Source: Calothrix sp. NIES-2100
GTDB lineage: Bacteria > Cyanobacteriota > Cyanobacteriia > Cyanobacteriales > Nostocaceae
NCBI RefSeq assembly: GCF_002368195.1
Contig: NZ_AP018178.1
Location: 8,638,645 to 8,702,644 of the forward strand
Length of the DNA stretch: 64,000 bases
Direction: 5' to 3'
Shown here piece by piece: positions 17,837 through 27,605 of this stretch. The stretch's first letter is position 1. Each line of letters opens with the position of its first letter. A program made the translations under genes and the position numbers. The notes below the pieces were generated by a model, which was not told the DNA's origin, did no database searches, and saw only the letters and a program-made list of their open reading frames with translations.

Positions 17837-18404
17837 TTGCGAAACGTTAGGAAAATTTCTAGAATAAAGAAATTTATCATTGCGAAATATATAAAGTCAA
17901 TTTTTTTTGAGAGTTTTTATATTTTATTTATAAATAAAGAATAGCTAAATTTGAGCAAGAAAGTAATTATTGGGTTAAGTTTGCATCAAAGTAGATGTGA
18001 TCGTGCCTTGTCTGTTGCGTTGTCAGGCGCGATCGCGCTTAATCTGCCCAATCCCCCGACCCAATAGGCGCGATCGCATAATAGAGAGGCAAGAGAGTGG
18101 CTTTCAAAAGTATTGAGTTGGCGCTGCTGTGACAACTATAGGTAAGAAATTCAGGGCAGAATTTTCTTCTTTCGGAGTATTGTTACTATCTGCTGTATTC
18201 AGGCGATCGCCATTCTAAAATTTCATCCTCAAACTCGACAATTCTGGGAATCAAATTTCAGATTGTGGCTTTTGGGCTGTTGGCAATCAGCTGATACCGT
18301 TTCACTTTAATTATGATCCAAACACGTTGGTAGGGGCACGGCAATGCCGTGCCCTAGGCGAAATTTACAAGTTCAGGTTTTTAGTGAAATGTTATAACTG
18401 CTAC
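17837..18404. other. Intergenic region with HIP1 sites and a GGGCACGGC palindrome
   Basis: 568 bp without a gene. GCGATCGC-type HIP1 sites occur at about 18033, 18070 and 18203. A near-perfect palindrome built of GGGCACGGCA and TGCCGTGCCC lies at 18331-18356; the same core returns at 32520, 35375 and, degenerate, 41857. Confidence 0.6.
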
Positions 18405-20108
18405 TTACGGAACCTGGACTACATAAGCTGATGGAATTGCTGGCGCACGTCCAGCATTAACTAGTGCTTGGTAGACAAAAGCTGCAACTTCAGCCCTAGT
18501 TGCATCCCGATTAGGATTGAGTTGCTTAACTGTGGGATAGTTAATTACTAATTGCTTTGCCGTCGCCGCTGCAACTTGATTCAGGGCATAATTGGGAATC
18601 TGAGCTGCATCAGTGTAAAAGGTGAGAACATTTTGATTGTCCGCAGTTAAATTTAAACCACTAGCTAAAGCAACTAAAGCCTGCACTCTGGGAATTTGTT
18701 GCTGTGGTTTAAATGTACCATCAGGATAGCCAGAGACAAATTGACTTTGGTAAGCAGATTTAATCGCAGCGTAAGCCCAAAAATTGCTTTTGACATCCTT
18801 AAATTCAATGCCTGGGCGTTTTACAGGCGGTGCAAAAGCTTTGGTAATAATAGCAGCGAATTGAGCGCGGGTTACAGGATCATTCGGTTTAAAACTGCCA
18901 TCAGGAAAGCCAGCAATAATTTGTTGGGAGGCTAAAGCTTCAATATAGACTTTTGCCCAGTAACCTGTTGGTACATCAATAAAGGCAGTAGCACCACCAA
19001 CGTTAGCAGCAACAAACTCTACTGAACCATTAATGCGCTTTTGATCGATATCATTGCCAATAGCGAGAATCTTATTGGTTTTAGTGGCATTGTACACATC
19101 ATAACGAGTGTTATTACGTATGAGATTACCACCAGGATTTTCATTGGTACCCAAGTCTGGTAGGGCATCAATAGTAGCTATCACCCCATCTCGCTTATTG
19201 TTCTGAATGATATTCTTCCGGAGGATGGGCTTAGCAGTTTCGGAGATATACAAACCGTCTTGGTTTTGAATAATTTGGTTTTCTACAACTAAAGGAGTGG
19301 AAGCACCACCGATCGCAATCCCAAAACCAGTATCCTGAAATAAGTTATTCCGAATTTCGCCTTGGGCAGATTTAGTCACGGAAACCCCATTACCCGTGTT
19401 CTGCACAAAGATATTGCCTTCGATTTTCGGATTTCCTGTACCTGTGACAAAAACTCCGTCTCTGACACTTTTAGTAAAGGTGTTATTTGTAATCAACGGA
19501 TTGGTGGATTCTACCCACACACCTGTACCCCGTGTATTTGGGTTCGTGATACTAACACCTGCGATCGTTGTCCCGTTATCACCAAGAATAGTAATATCCT
19601 GTCTGGCAAATGTTTTACTGGTGTAAAAGCCTCCACCTGTAATCTGTATTGCCTGTCCTTTGCTTGCTTCATCACCTCGCAGCGTTACTCCTGATTTCAA
19701 CAAGAGTGGGAAAATCTCTCCACTTTGCTGATCGTAAGTTCCCGGAGCGAGTTGAATGACTGTACCCGCTTGGGCTTGCTTCAGGGCAAAGGTAATAGTT
19801 TTGTAAGGCGCAGCGGCTGTTGCACCAGCACCAGTAGTATCTGCACCAGTGGCTGGGTTAACGTAAATTACAGTTGCAGTGCTGGGAACTTGGGCTGTCA
19901 GAGTTGGCGCGTAGGCGTAGCCCGTCGTAGACATCGCTTCCTGGCGGATGGGATCGGCATTTACCACACCAGGTAATAGTGTTAAACCAGTGGAAACAAT
20001 TAACGCAGTAGTTAGTCCGGCTCGCAATGGTAGATTATATGTGAGACTACTGCCAAAAACACAGCGAAGATATTTGGCTCTTAAAATGTCAAAACCCCGA
20101 TATTTCAT
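18405..20108 (-). CDS. Beta-helix (DUF1565) protein with three SLH domains
   Basis: A 567-residue exported protein. After an N-terminal signal-like segment (about 30-52), residues 78-345 form a right-handed parallel beta-helix of the DUF1565/pectate-lyase-like type. It opens with IYVNPATGADTTGAG and YKTITFALKQAQAGTVIQL and has many NNTFTKS, EGNIFVQNTGNG and IRNNLF turns. Three SLH modules follow: FIDVPTGYWAKVYIEAL, FKDVKSNFWAYAAIKSA and YTDAAQIPNYALNQVAA, each with a later TRAQ, PRVQ or TRAE motif. It is probably a cell-surface protein held to the wall by the SLH modules. The polysaccharide target and any enzyme activity are unknown. Confidence 0.9.
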   Translation of the reverse strand: MKYRGFDILRAKYLRCVFGSSLTYNLPLRAGLTTALIVSTGLTLLPGVVNADPIRQEAMSTTGYAYAPTLTAQVPSTATVIYVNPATGADTTGAGATAAAPYKTITFALKQAQAGTVIQLAPGTYDQQSGEIFPLLLKSGVTLRGDEASKGQAIQITGGGFYTSKTFARQDITILGDNGTTIAGVSITNPNTRGTGVWVESTNPLITNNTFTKSVRDGVFVTGTGNPKIEGNIFVQNTGNGVSVTKSAQGEIRNNLFQDTGFGIAIGGASTPLVVENQIIQNQDGLYISETAKPILRKNIIQNNKRDGVIATIDALPDLGTNENPGGNLIRNNTRYDVYNATKTNKILAIGNDIDQKRINGSVEFVAANVGGATAFIDVPTGYWAKVYIEALASQQIIAGFPDGSFKPNDPVTRAQFAAIITKAFAPPVKRPGIEFKDVKSNFWAYAAIKSAYQSQFVSGYPDGTFKPQQQIPRVQALVALASGLNLTADNQNVLTFYTDAAQIPNYALNQVAAATAKQLVINYPTVKQLNPNRDATRAEVAAFVYQALVNAGRAPAIPSAYVVQVP

Positions 20109-20315
20109 TTTTTAGGTCTGTGAAGTGCTGAATTACGTGAACTTAAACAAGGTTGCTGGTAGCAGCTTATCTACCTGCCAAACCCATGCAAAACTATACC
20201 GGATCATCAGCGAATGATCAGCTAAATTATGAAATACGTAAATAAAAAACTGTGTTTATTTTGTTAATAAATATTACACTCTCAGAATAAATACCCCAAA
20301 TGTGGTATTCAAAGC

Positions 20316-20353
20316 CAATAGGGTGCGTTCAACTTCTTGAACACACCCTATTG
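20316..20353. repeat. 17-bp inverted repeat
   Basis: CAATAGGGTGCGTTCAA (20316-20332) pairs with TTGAACACACCCTATTG (20337-20353), one mismatch, four-base loop; a T run follows on the plus strand at about 20363. It stands alone in the 377-bp gap between two minus-strand genes, 130 bp downstream of the gene at 20486, and may end that transcript or be a dispersed palindrome. Confidence 0.6.
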
Positions 20354-20485
20354 ATGAGATATTTTTTAATTGGCAGTCCCTAGGAAATAATTTTAAATTC
20401 TTCAGTATTTGAAGTGGAAGTTGAAGGAGAGTGGCTACCGTCAACTTGATTATTTGCTAGCCAACTGAGAATATGGGATGGATTT

Positions 20486-20680
20486 TTAGTAAGCTAGTGT
20501 TTCTAAAGTTTCCCGTAAATACCGCTGTACTTGTTGTTCTAAACGCAGCCCTTGTAATTGTACATTACGTTCTAGTTGCCAGCGTTGAAAGCCAGAACTA
20601 GCGGCGATCGCATATTTAAGGCTGTGCCAAATTTCACTATCATTAGTAAATTGGCCGCTAGAAGTTGGAATTTGAGCCAT
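20486..20680 (-). CDS. Small conserved cyanobacterial protein
   Basis: A 64-residue soluble protein (MAQIPTSSGQFTNDSEIWHS onward) with a helical, Gln/Arg/Glu-rich second half (QRWQLERNVQLQGLRLE and VQRYLRETLETLAY). It looks like an intact small gene of the kind shared among cyanobacteria, but I cannot name a family or function. It follows the 221-residue membrane-protein gene on the same strand after 86 bp and may be cotranscribed with the infB operon. Confidence 0.55.
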   Translation of the reverse strand: MAQIPTSSGQFTNDSEIWHSLKYAIAASSGFQRWQLERNVQLQGLRLEQQVQRYLRETLETLAY

Positions 20681-20766
20681 AGTTTCTCATTCCTTGGTTT
20701 TAATTTCAAAATTAATAGCAGTTCTCATTTCGAGGTTACCGCCCACAGGAGATTGTCAAAATCTAC

Positions 20767-21432
20767 CTAATGTTCATCGGGGTTTTGCTCTTTGGGCTGC
20801 TGGGTATTCTGACTAAGACCTAACAGAGATTGAAATAACTGCGGCACTATTTGATTAACCCGCACCCCTACGATTGTGAAATCCTGCTGAATCTTTTCTA
20901 AAGGTAATGGTTTTATGGCTGCAAATTCTGTGTCATTTGTCACCAAAATTCTGGCTACACTCACGGGAATTTGCAAAAACAGATTGCTGGCGAAAAACGC
21001 TAGAGCCGCCAGCAGTAATCCCACAATCCGCCATTGGGGTAGAAAACTGGCAATGTTTGCTACCAGTGGAGTAATTTGGTGTAGCTGCCACAGCACCCCT
21101 ACTAACAATATTGCGGCCAAAACGGTCAGCACGCGATTTAAATTTGTATTAATTAAACAAAGAATCTTTCGTTGCTGCTCAGTCAGATTTTCTGGCTTGA
21201 GTGCAACTCCCAAAATAGCAAATATGTAAAAAGGACGACGGAATTGCATCCACAAAAGTGGCACAACTCCAATGGCGGCTACTAAAAATAGTTCCATCCA
21301 TACAGGTAAGAGTGGCTCACCTATGGATAGGAACAACAAACACAAAAATAAAAAAATCGGCAACGTCGCCAATCCGGCGACGTGAATCCACAAAATAGGT
21401 TCAGAGCGAAATGAGGACATAGTTAAATTCAT
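20767..21432 (-). CDS. Low-complexity-tail-type membrane protein, function unknown
   Basis: A 221-residue membrane protein with about four to five hydrophobic helices (VAGLATLPIFLFLCLLFLSI, ELFLVAAIGVVPLLW, RVLTVLAAILLVGVLW, IVGLLLAALAFFASNLF) and a short polar C-terminal tail with QPKEQNPDEH. It matches my memory of the cyanobacterial family called low-complexity tail membrane protein. No function is known. It lies 107 bp downstream of infB on the same strand. A long hairpin separates them, so it may be only partly coupled to infB expression. Confidence 0.7.
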   Translation of the reverse strand: MNLTMSSFRSEPILWIHVAGLATLPIFLFLCLLFLSIGEPLLPVWMELFLVAAIGVVPLLWMQFRRPFYIFAILGVALKPENLTEQQRKILCLINTNLNRVLTVLAAILLVGVLWQLHQITPLVANIASFLPQWRIVGLLLAALAFFASNLFLQIPVSVARILVTNDTEFAAIKPLPLEKIQQDFTIVGVRVNQIVPQLFQSLLGLSQNTQQPKEQNPDEH

Positions 21433-21474
21433 GCCTTCTGAGTTATAAGTACTGAGTTGTAAGTTTTAAGTTGC

Positions 21475-21500
21475 GAGTTTTGAGGATGAACTCAAAACTC
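21475..21500 (-). terminator. Perfect 10-bp hairpin between infB and the next gene
   Basis: GAGTTTTGAG (21475-21484) pairs with CTCAAAACTC (21491-21500) over a 6-base loop. Outer CTGAGTT and AACTCAG heptamer-like segments may extend it. It could attenuate readthrough from infB; there is no clear U tract. Confidence 0.45.
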
Positions 21501-21539
21501 AGAGCTTTGACTGATAACTCAGCACTAATAGACTCAGCA

Positions 21540-24500
21540 CTACTTTGTCATTGTCAGAGTGCGACGCTTGGTAACCATTTGATAGGCTTCGATGATGTCA
21601 CCTTCAGCCCAATCATGGAATTTATCAATGTTAATACCGCATTCATAACCGGCATTGACTTCGCGGGCATCTTCTTTCATCCGTTTGAGGGAATCGAGAA
21701 CGCCTTCATAAATCACCTTACCGCCACGACGTACCCGCACTTTGCAGTTGCGGACTAGTTTGCCTGATTGGACATAACAACCGGCAACCGCACCACGACC
21801 GACTGGGAAGACGGCACGGACTTCGGTTTGACCTAATGGTTCTTCCACCAATTCTGGTTCCAACAGACCTTCCAAGGCTCCTTGAATATCTTCCAGGAGT
21901 TTGTAGATGATGTTGTATTCCCTAACATCTACACCCGCTTCATCGGCGGCTTGTCTGGCTCCACTGGCGTAGGTGGTGTTAAAGCCAATAATCACGGCGT
22001 TACTAGCAGCAGCTAAGTCGATATCTGTCTCGGTGATTTCCCCAGCGGTAGCTAACAGCATCCGGATTTGGACTTCGTTTTGCGGGATTTGTCTGAGCGA
22101 TCCCACAATAGCTTCCACTGAACCTTGCACGTCTCCTTTGAGGATCAAGTTGAGTTCTTTCAACTCGCCTTCTTGTGCTTGAGCCGATAGAGTTGTGAGG
22201 GTAACGCGTCCCTGTAATAGTCGGGATTGACGTTGTTTGTCGGCGCGATCGCTAGCCAAGGCGCGTGCTTCTTTTTCGTTCTCGAAGACCTCGAATTCAT
22301 CGCCTGCTGCTGGGACATCGCTTAAACCCAAGACTTCCACCGCAAAGGATGGACTAGCAACATCGACTCTTCTGCCTCTGTCATCGACCATTGCCCGCAC
22401 TTTACCAAATGCCGAGCCTGCTACCAACATATCGCCTACATGAAGCGTACCATTTTGAATTAACAAGGTAGCAACTGCTCCCTTGGCTTTATCCAAATGA
22501 GCTTCAATCACAGTTCCTTTGGCAACACGATCTGGGTTAGCAGATAGTTCGCCGACTTCTGCTACCAAGAGAATCATTTCTAGGAGTGTATCCAGGTTTT
22601 CGCCTTTGATCGCACTCACGGGAACCATAATTGTTTCACCACCCCAGTCTTCTGCGGTCAGACCATAGTTGGTAAGTTCTTGTTTGACGCGCTCTGGTTG
22701 TGCCCCTTCTTTGTCTATTTTGTTAATTGCGACGACAATTGGCACTTCGGCGGCTTGAGCATGGCTAATTGCTTCAATGGTTTGCGGACGCACGCCATCA
22801 TCAGCAGCGACTACCAAAACGGCAATGTCTGTCACCCTTGCTCCCCGTGCCCGCATGGCTGTGAAGGCTTCGTGACCGGGGGTATCAAGGAATACTATTT
22901 GATGTGGCTGTCCCTCATGTTCGATATCCACATGGTATGCACCAATGTGCTGAGTAATACCACCTGCTTCGCCTGCTGCCACTTTGGTTTTGCGAATCGA
23001 ATCCAGCAGTGTAGTTTTGCCGTGGTCTACGTGACCCATAATTGTCACTACTGGTGGACGGCGATGGAGATTTTCCATGTCTGCCAAATCCAGCATTTCT
23101 GTGACTTTGCGGGCTTCTGCTTCTGGCTCGGCAGTTTCCACTTCTATTTCTAGCTCTTTTGCTACCAAAATAATTGTGGGAATATCGAGATTTTGGGTGA
23201 TACTCACCGCCATGCCTTTCATGAACAGAATTTTCACAATTTCTGTATCAGCCACAGCCAAGAGGTCAGCGAGTTCTTGCACTGTCAGTGGACCTGTGAC
23301 CACGACTTTTTCTGGACGTTCCCGCTTGGTTTCTACTTCATTATTTTGGCGGCGATTTTGGTCGCGGTCTCTAGAACTAGATTTTTTCCCTCTAGCTGTA
23401 GGTCCGGCAATTGCGATCGCTGGTTGCTGTGTGGGTCGAGCTGCTTTTGGTTTGGGAGGGCGGGCAATGGAAAGGCTGACCTGGACTGTAGCTGGTATTT
23501 CCAGCCCTTCTTCATCGAGTAAATCTTCATCCTCAAAATCATCATCGAGGACGGGCTTGACTCGCTTGCCTTTTACGCCAGATTTGCCTGGCTTTTCTTT
23601 GATTTCATCGATAATTTCTTCTTCCTGCCACTTCTTACCACCTTTAGCTGGTCTTGGTGGTGTGGGGCGTTTGAGGTCGAGAATATCGCCCGGGACTACC
23701 TCATCGATGACTGCTGCTGCTTTTCCTTGTCCACCAGGCATTGGTCTTGGTGGCGTAGCGATCGGCATTGCGGCTACGGCTTCACTGGGACGTACTGGTC
23801 TGCTGGGTCTTTGTGTATCCCCGAATGGTGCTGATGAACCAGGCGCTCGATTTCCTCTTTGCTCTGGTTTAACTGGACCTGGAGTAGAAGAACGAGGCTG
23901 TCTTTGTGGTTGTGATTGTGGAGTTTGGTCGGTTGTTGGCTTAGCAGCCTTGGGCTTAATCTGCTCCCGTTCGTCTTCGACACGCTTTTGGCGTTCGCGC
24001 TTGAGGATCGGTTTATCTGCTTGATTTAGCTGTTCTGGTGCTGGCGCTGCTTCTGCCACAGGTCTTGCTGGCGGGGCAGAAAGTTGGGGTTTTTGCGGTT
24101 TTTCTGGTTTCGGTCGGGATGGAATTGTTTTTTCCGGTTTTTCTGCCGCTATTTTTTCTGTGGGCTGTGGATTAGGCTTGGGAGCCGCATCTGTGACAGC
24201 TGGTTGCTGTGGGGTCTCAGATAAATTCCGGGGTACGGGTCGAGTTGGTGCCGTCGGCTGCATGGGTGAGACTGGTGTAGCGAAGGGCTTGGGAGGTGAA
24301 GGAGGATTGGCATCAGACGAAGCCATGTGGGCATTCGTCGCCACTGACGCCTCTGAGGCGTTGGAGGTAGGATTTCTCAATATTTTGGGTTTAAGAACTT
24401 CCAAAATTTGTTGTTTGTGAGGTTGGGCTGGTCGGTTTCTATTGCCAGTTTGTGACAGGGTTGCTGAATTACTGGTTATATTTTCTTTTTTAGGCATGCC

Positions 24501-24677
24501 ATTCGTAGCTGCGAGTTTTTCCGCAGCTAACCGAATGCGTTCTGCCTCCGAATCTGAAATTGTGCTGCTATGGCTTTTGACCGCAATGTTGAGCTGGTCG
24601 CATATTGCTAATAGCTCTTTGTTATCCAAATTTAATTCCTTTGATAAGTCATAGATTCTAACTTTGCCGTTGTTCAT
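21540..24677 (-). CDS. infB: Translation initiation factor IF-2
   Basis: GTPase that places initiator fMet-tRNA on the small ribosomal subunit. The 1045-residue length is typical of cyanobacterial IF-2, which has a long disordered N-terminal region. Residues 1-50 form an IF2-N domain (VRIYDLSKELNLDNKELLA). Residues 70-440 are Pro/Ala/Lys-rich. A second IF2-N domain (VTGPLTVQELADLLAV) follows. The G domain begins near residue 547 with G1 GHVDHGKTT, then DTPGHEAF and NKID. Domains II-IV complete the protein, including the fMet-tRNA-binding C-terminal domain ending in DIIEAYQMV. An AGGGGAAGAG Shine-Dalgarno lies just before the ATG. It is the last core gene of the rimP-nusA-rnpM-infB operon. Confidence 0.98.
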   Translation of the reverse strand: MNNGKVRIYDLSKELNLDNKELLAICDQLNIAVKSHSSTISDSEAERIRLAAEKLAATNGMPKKENITSNSATLSQTGNRNRPAQPHKQQILEVLKPKILRNPTSNASEASVATNAHMASSDANPPSPPKPFATPVSPMQPTAPTRPVPRNLSETPQQPAVTDAAPKPNPQPTEKIAAEKPEKTIPSRPKPEKPQKPQLSAPPARPVAEAAPAPEQLNQADKPILKRERQKRVEDEREQIKPKAAKPTTDQTPQSQPQRQPRSSTPGPVKPEQRGNRAPGSSAPFGDTQRPSRPVRPSEAVAAMPIATPPRPMPGGQGKAAAVIDEVVPGDILDLKRPTPPRPAKGGKKWQEEEIIDEIKEKPGKSGVKGKRVKPVLDDDFEDEDLLDEEGLEIPATVQVSLSIARPPKPKAARPTQQPAIAIAGPTARGKKSSSRDRDQNRRQNNEVETKRERPEKVVVTGPLTVQELADLLAVADTEIVKILFMKGMAVSITQNLDIPTIILVAKELEIEVETAEPEAEARKVTEMLDLADMENLHRRPPVVTIMGHVDHGKTTLLDSIRKTKVAAGEAGGITQHIGAYHVDIEHEGQPHQIVFLDTPGHEAFTAMRARGARVTDIAVLVVAADDGVRPQTIEAISHAQAAEVPIVVAINKIDKEGAQPERVKQELTNYGLTAEDWGGETIMVPVSAIKGENLDTLLEMILLVAEVGELSANPDRVAKGTVIEAHLDKAKGAVATLLIQNGTLHVGDMLVAGSAFGKVRAMVDDRGRRVDVASPSFAVEVLGLSDVPAAGDEFEVFENEKEARALASDRADKQRQSRLLQGRVTLTTLSAQAQEGELKELNLILKGDVQGSVEAIVGSLRQIPQNEVQIRMLLATAGEITETDIDLAAASNAVIIGFNTTYASGARQAADEAGVDVREYNIIYKLLEDIQGALEGLLEPELVEEPLGQTEVRAVFPVGRGAVAGCYVQSGKLVRNCKVRVRRGGKVIYEGVLDSLKRMKEDAREVNAGYECGINIDKFHDWAEGDIIEAYQMVTKRRTLTMTK

Positions 24678-25085
24678 GCACTCTTCCCCTTTAATTTACA
24701 GTTTTAGCGGATGGTTGCCTGGTTTGTGACATCTCCATCCTTTGACTACTGTTTTTTGGTTGCCGTTTAGATTTTGTCGGTGCCTCCAATCAGGAAAGAG
24801 AGATGTCTCGGGTTAATTTTGGCATCTCCACCACCAATGACGATGGGTGCCTAACCGCGCGGTAGCGCTACCAGTTTGCCATTTTGTAGTTTTTTGTTTT
24901 GCTGATTCTGAGTCTTCCACAACACAATCGAGTAAAACTTGTTGGGAGTATTGGTTTGCCTCTCAAAGATTGTATGCGAGGCTTTTATCAACTACATCCC
25001 TTTACTATTTTGACACTAACACCAGCAATCTAGAGAGGATGTGTTCCTAGCTTCGGTTCGGCTGTTGGCACAATTCCTCTAGGGA
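24678..25085. other. rnpM-infB spacer
   Basis: 408 bp within the operon, long for a gap between these two genes. I see no protein gene. It has a GC-rich palindromic patch (GGTAGCGCTACC) at about 24861-24872 and several short AT-rich stretches. It could hold a separate infB promoter. Confidence 0.5.
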
Positions 25086-25379
25086 TTACCGCCACAAATT
25101 TCCTAAACTAAAATTTGATGAATGGTTATTGCTTTTGGCTAGACGCTGCCACAATGTCTGATACAGTGTTTCTGGCACTGTTGCATGTAGCGATCGCCCT
25201 AGTCGATTTTTTTTTTGAGCCGCTTGTAGGCAGCTCGTTTGCGGGCAAATATAGGCAGAACGCCCCATGCCCTCATCTAATTGTACCGTTCTCGACTCAA
25301 AGACGCGGACAATCCGCCAAAACTCTTCTTTGAGTGCTACTCGGCGGCAACTTATACATCGCCGATAATTCGGTTTCAT
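25086..25379 (-). CDS. rnpM: YlxR-family RNA-binding protein (RnpM)
   Basis: A 97-residue YlxR (DUF448) protein, named RnpM after work in Bacillus showing that it modulates RNase P. It has RRCISCRRVALKEEFWRIVR, GRSAYICPQTSCLQAAQKK and RLGRSL, the conserved basic core of the family. It sits between nusA and infB, its usual place across bacteria. The C-terminal 30 residues are less conserved. Confidence 0.92.
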   Translation of the reverse strand: MKPNYRRCISCRRVALKEEFWRIVRVFESRTVQLDEGMGRSAYICPQTSCLQAAQKKNRLGRSLHATVPETLYQTLWQRLAKSNNHSSNFSLGNLWR

Positions 25380-25526
25380 TGCTTCTATACTACCTCACTT
25401 CAGCTATCTGGCCCAGAAAATAGCGGTTGCCCATCTATTTTTACTTGTCCCAAGTTGCTAAATCTCAGGTAATTTTTCGTTAAGTTCCTGTAAAGAATTG
25501 TACTAAAAATGTCAGAGATCGCTGAA

Positions 25527-26831
25527 CTACTCGTCATCGTTATTGTCAAAAGAGTCATCCTCTAATTCTAATTCTTCCTGATTTTCATCATCTTCTAATT
25601 CTGATAGATCATCTAAATCATCATCATCTTCTTCATCTTCTTCTTGTTCTGCTTGATATTTTGCACGAGCTGCAAGGAATTTGGCATCTTCTCCTGCATA
25701 GTCATATTTAGCTTTATCTTTGATGTCAATCTTCCAACCAGTCAAACGGGCTGCTAAACGGACATTTTGACCTTCTTTACCAATTGCCAAACTGAGTTGA
25801 TCTTCAGCTACTAGTACATGTGTTTGCCGAGTTTCTGGGTCCATGAGGCGTACTTCGTCCACCCGTGCTGGACTCAGAGCATTAGCAATATAGGTCGCTG
25901 GGTCTGGAGACCAACGGATGACATCGATTTTTTCACCTCGTAATTCGTTGACTACTACTTGAATCCGTGATCCCCGCGCGCCAATACAAGCACCTACTGG
26001 ATCGACATCGCGATCGAGAGTATCAACTGCAATTTTAGTCCGTGGACCTACGTAACGGGAAGGGGGATTGGCTTCTCGTGCTACAGCCACAATCCGCACC
26101 ACTTCATCTTCGATTTCTGGAACTTCGTTAGCAAATAAATAAACTACCAAACCCGCATCAGCTCGCGACACCAATAACTGCGGTCCCCTTTGCTGTCCTT
26201 GAGAAACTTTTTTGAGATATACCTTAAAGGTGGCATTGGCTCGATAATTATCATTGGGCAATTGTTCGCGTTTTGGTAATTCCGCTTCTACTTCTGGTTG
26301 ACCGAAGCCACTGCTCACAGCCAAAATTACCGATTGACGCTCAAACCGCAACACTCGTGCTTGTAAAACAGTGCTTTCCAAGTCTTGGAATTCTTCTTGC
26401 ACCATTTGGCGTTGTTGATCCCGCAGTTTTTGTGCCAGTACCTGCTTGGTTTGCATCGCCGCCATCCGACCAAATTCTCCTTGGTCTGGGGTGACATCCA
26501 GCACTACAGAATCTCCCAATTGAGCTTCTTGTGCTACTTGTTGCACTTCATCTAAGGATATTTGATGATCGGAGTTACTAACTTCTTCTACAATAGTTTT
26601 GGTAGAAAGAACGCGGAAACCTTCTCCATCGATATCGAGTTCTACCTCAAAATTATCAAAGTAATCTTCGTCAAACTGTTTGCGTTCTAAATTTTGGGCA
26701 CGACGGTAGCGTTCGTAACCTTTTAGCAAAGCTTCTCTAATTGCTGATTGCACTGCAAGTCGAGGTAAATTACGCTCACGACTGATACTTTCAATTAAGT
26801 CTTTTAATCCAGGTAAACTAACCATTGACAT
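25527..26831 (-). CDS. nusA: Transcription termination/antitermination factor NusA
   Basis: RNA polymerase-binding factor that influences pausing, termination and antitermination. The 434 residues show the N-terminal RNAP-binding domain (LPGLKDLIESISRERNLP), an S1 domain (about 135-200), and tandem KH domains (VGACIGARGSRIQVVVNEL and AIGKEGQNVRLAARLTGWKI). The chain then passes to an Asp/Glu-rich tail of about 50 residues instead of the acidic repeats of E. coli NusA; this short form is usual in cyanobacteria. AGGAG lies seven bases before the first ATG (26831). A large heptamer-repeat hairpin separates it from rimP upstream. Confidence 0.97.
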   Translation of the reverse strand: MSMVSLPGLKDLIESISRERNLPRLAVQSAIREALLKGYERYRRAQNLERKQFDEDYFDNFEVELDIDGEGFRVLSTKTIVEEVSNSDHQISLDEVQQVAQEAQLGDSVVLDVTPDQGEFGRMAAMQTKQVLAQKLRDQQRQMVQEEFQDLESTVLQARVLRFERQSVILAVSSGFGQPEVEAELPKREQLPNDNYRANATFKVYLKKVSQGQQRGPQLLVSRADAGLVVYLFANEVPEIEDEVVRIVAVAREANPPSRYVGPRTKIAVDTLDRDVDPVGACIGARGSRIQVVVNELRGEKIDVIRWSPDPATYIANALSPARVDEVRLMDPETRQTHVLVAEDQLSLAIGKEGQNVRLAARLTGWKIDIKDKAKYDYAGEDAKFLAARAKYQAEQEEDEEDDDDLDDLSELEDDENQEELELEDDSFDNNDDE

Positions 26832-26849
26832 AAATAATCTCCTTTAAAA

Positions 26850-27018
26850 ATTAGGGGTTAGGGGTTAGGGACTAGGGATTAGAGACTAGGAATTAGGGAC
26901 TAGGGAAGCGATAGTAAAAACTACGCGTAAGAGACTAAGGATTAGAGAAAAGTTTTACTCTAGTCCCTAGTCTCTAGCCTCTAGCCTCTAGTCTCTAGCC
27001 CCTAGCCTCTAGTCCCTA
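26850..27018. repeat. Two-armed heptanucleotide repeat forming a long hairpin, rimP-nusA spacer
   Basis: One arm (about 26850-26912) is made of TTAGGGA/CTAGGGA-like 7-bp units. The other (about 26957-27018) is made of the complementary CTAGTCC/CTAGCCT units. Together they can fold into an imperfect stem of about 60 bp around a loop of roughly 45 bases. The rimP stop codon TAG (27016-27018) is itself the end of the second arm. It fills nearly all of the spacer of an essential operon. Confidence 0.85.
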
Positions 27019-27480
27019 GCTCCGGCGCTCATCCAGCTGTACCCTAGTAATTAGGGCGCGCTTAATTTCGACTACACGACCTTTTTGGTTTAAATAAACC
27101 GTTTGCTCATCCCGGCGAATCAACTGACCAGTCCACTCTTGCTGTCCGTCGTGGGGTGGAGAAGTGGAAACGATTACAGGAAATCCTTTGAAGGAGATAA
27201 ACTCCCTGTCTGTCACCAGTTGTCGCGAAATACCGGGACTAGACACTTCCAAGACATAGGTATCTGGAATGATCTCCACCGCATCTAAGGAAGCTTCTAA
27301 AGCACGGCTCATGCGTTCGCAATCATTTAATCCAGTATCTTGCTGGGGATTGCGAATATCTACCCGTAAAATTGGTGGACGTTGGTTAGTATGAAAAACC
27401 ACGCCAACGATTTCCAATCCCAGTTCTTGTGCCACTGGTGTCGCCAATTCAATAATTTGTGGGACTAAGGGATGAGTCAT
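27016..27480 (-). CDS. rimP: Ribosome maturation factor RimP
   Basis: Assembly factor for the 30S subunit. The 154-residue form starting MTHPLVPQIIELATPVAQELG (ATG 27478-27480) has the family length. It contains the core motifs LEIVGVVFHTNQRPPILRVDI, DCERMSRALEASLD, and YVLEVSSPGISRQL followed by F.GFPV. An upstream in-frame start at 27516 would add 12 residues that no family member needs. It is the first gene of the rimP-nusA-rnpM-infB operon. The stop codon lies inside a heptamer repeat. Confidence 0.95.
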   Translation of the reverse strand: MTHPLVPQIIELATPVAQELGLEIVGVVFHTNQRPPILRVDIRNPQQDTGLNDCERMSRALEASLDAVEIIPDTYVLEVSSPGISRQLVTDREFISFKGFPVIVSTSPPHDGQQEWTGQLIRRDEQTVYLNQKGRVVEIKRALITRVQLDERRS

Positions 27481-27605
27481 GCAAAAATCCAATAAAAAAA
27501 GTGGGCATCGACCCACTTCCTGCGATAGGGATATCTTCCAAGAAGTCTTGTGACGAACCTAAATAAGGTTCGACCTAATCTGAGTTTAGCGCATTTCTTT
27601 TGAAG

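Noticed and set aside
23077..24024. 315-codon plus-strand frame opposite infB
   Set aside because: It mirrors the low-complexity Pro/Ala/Lys region of IF-2 and has no independent motif.
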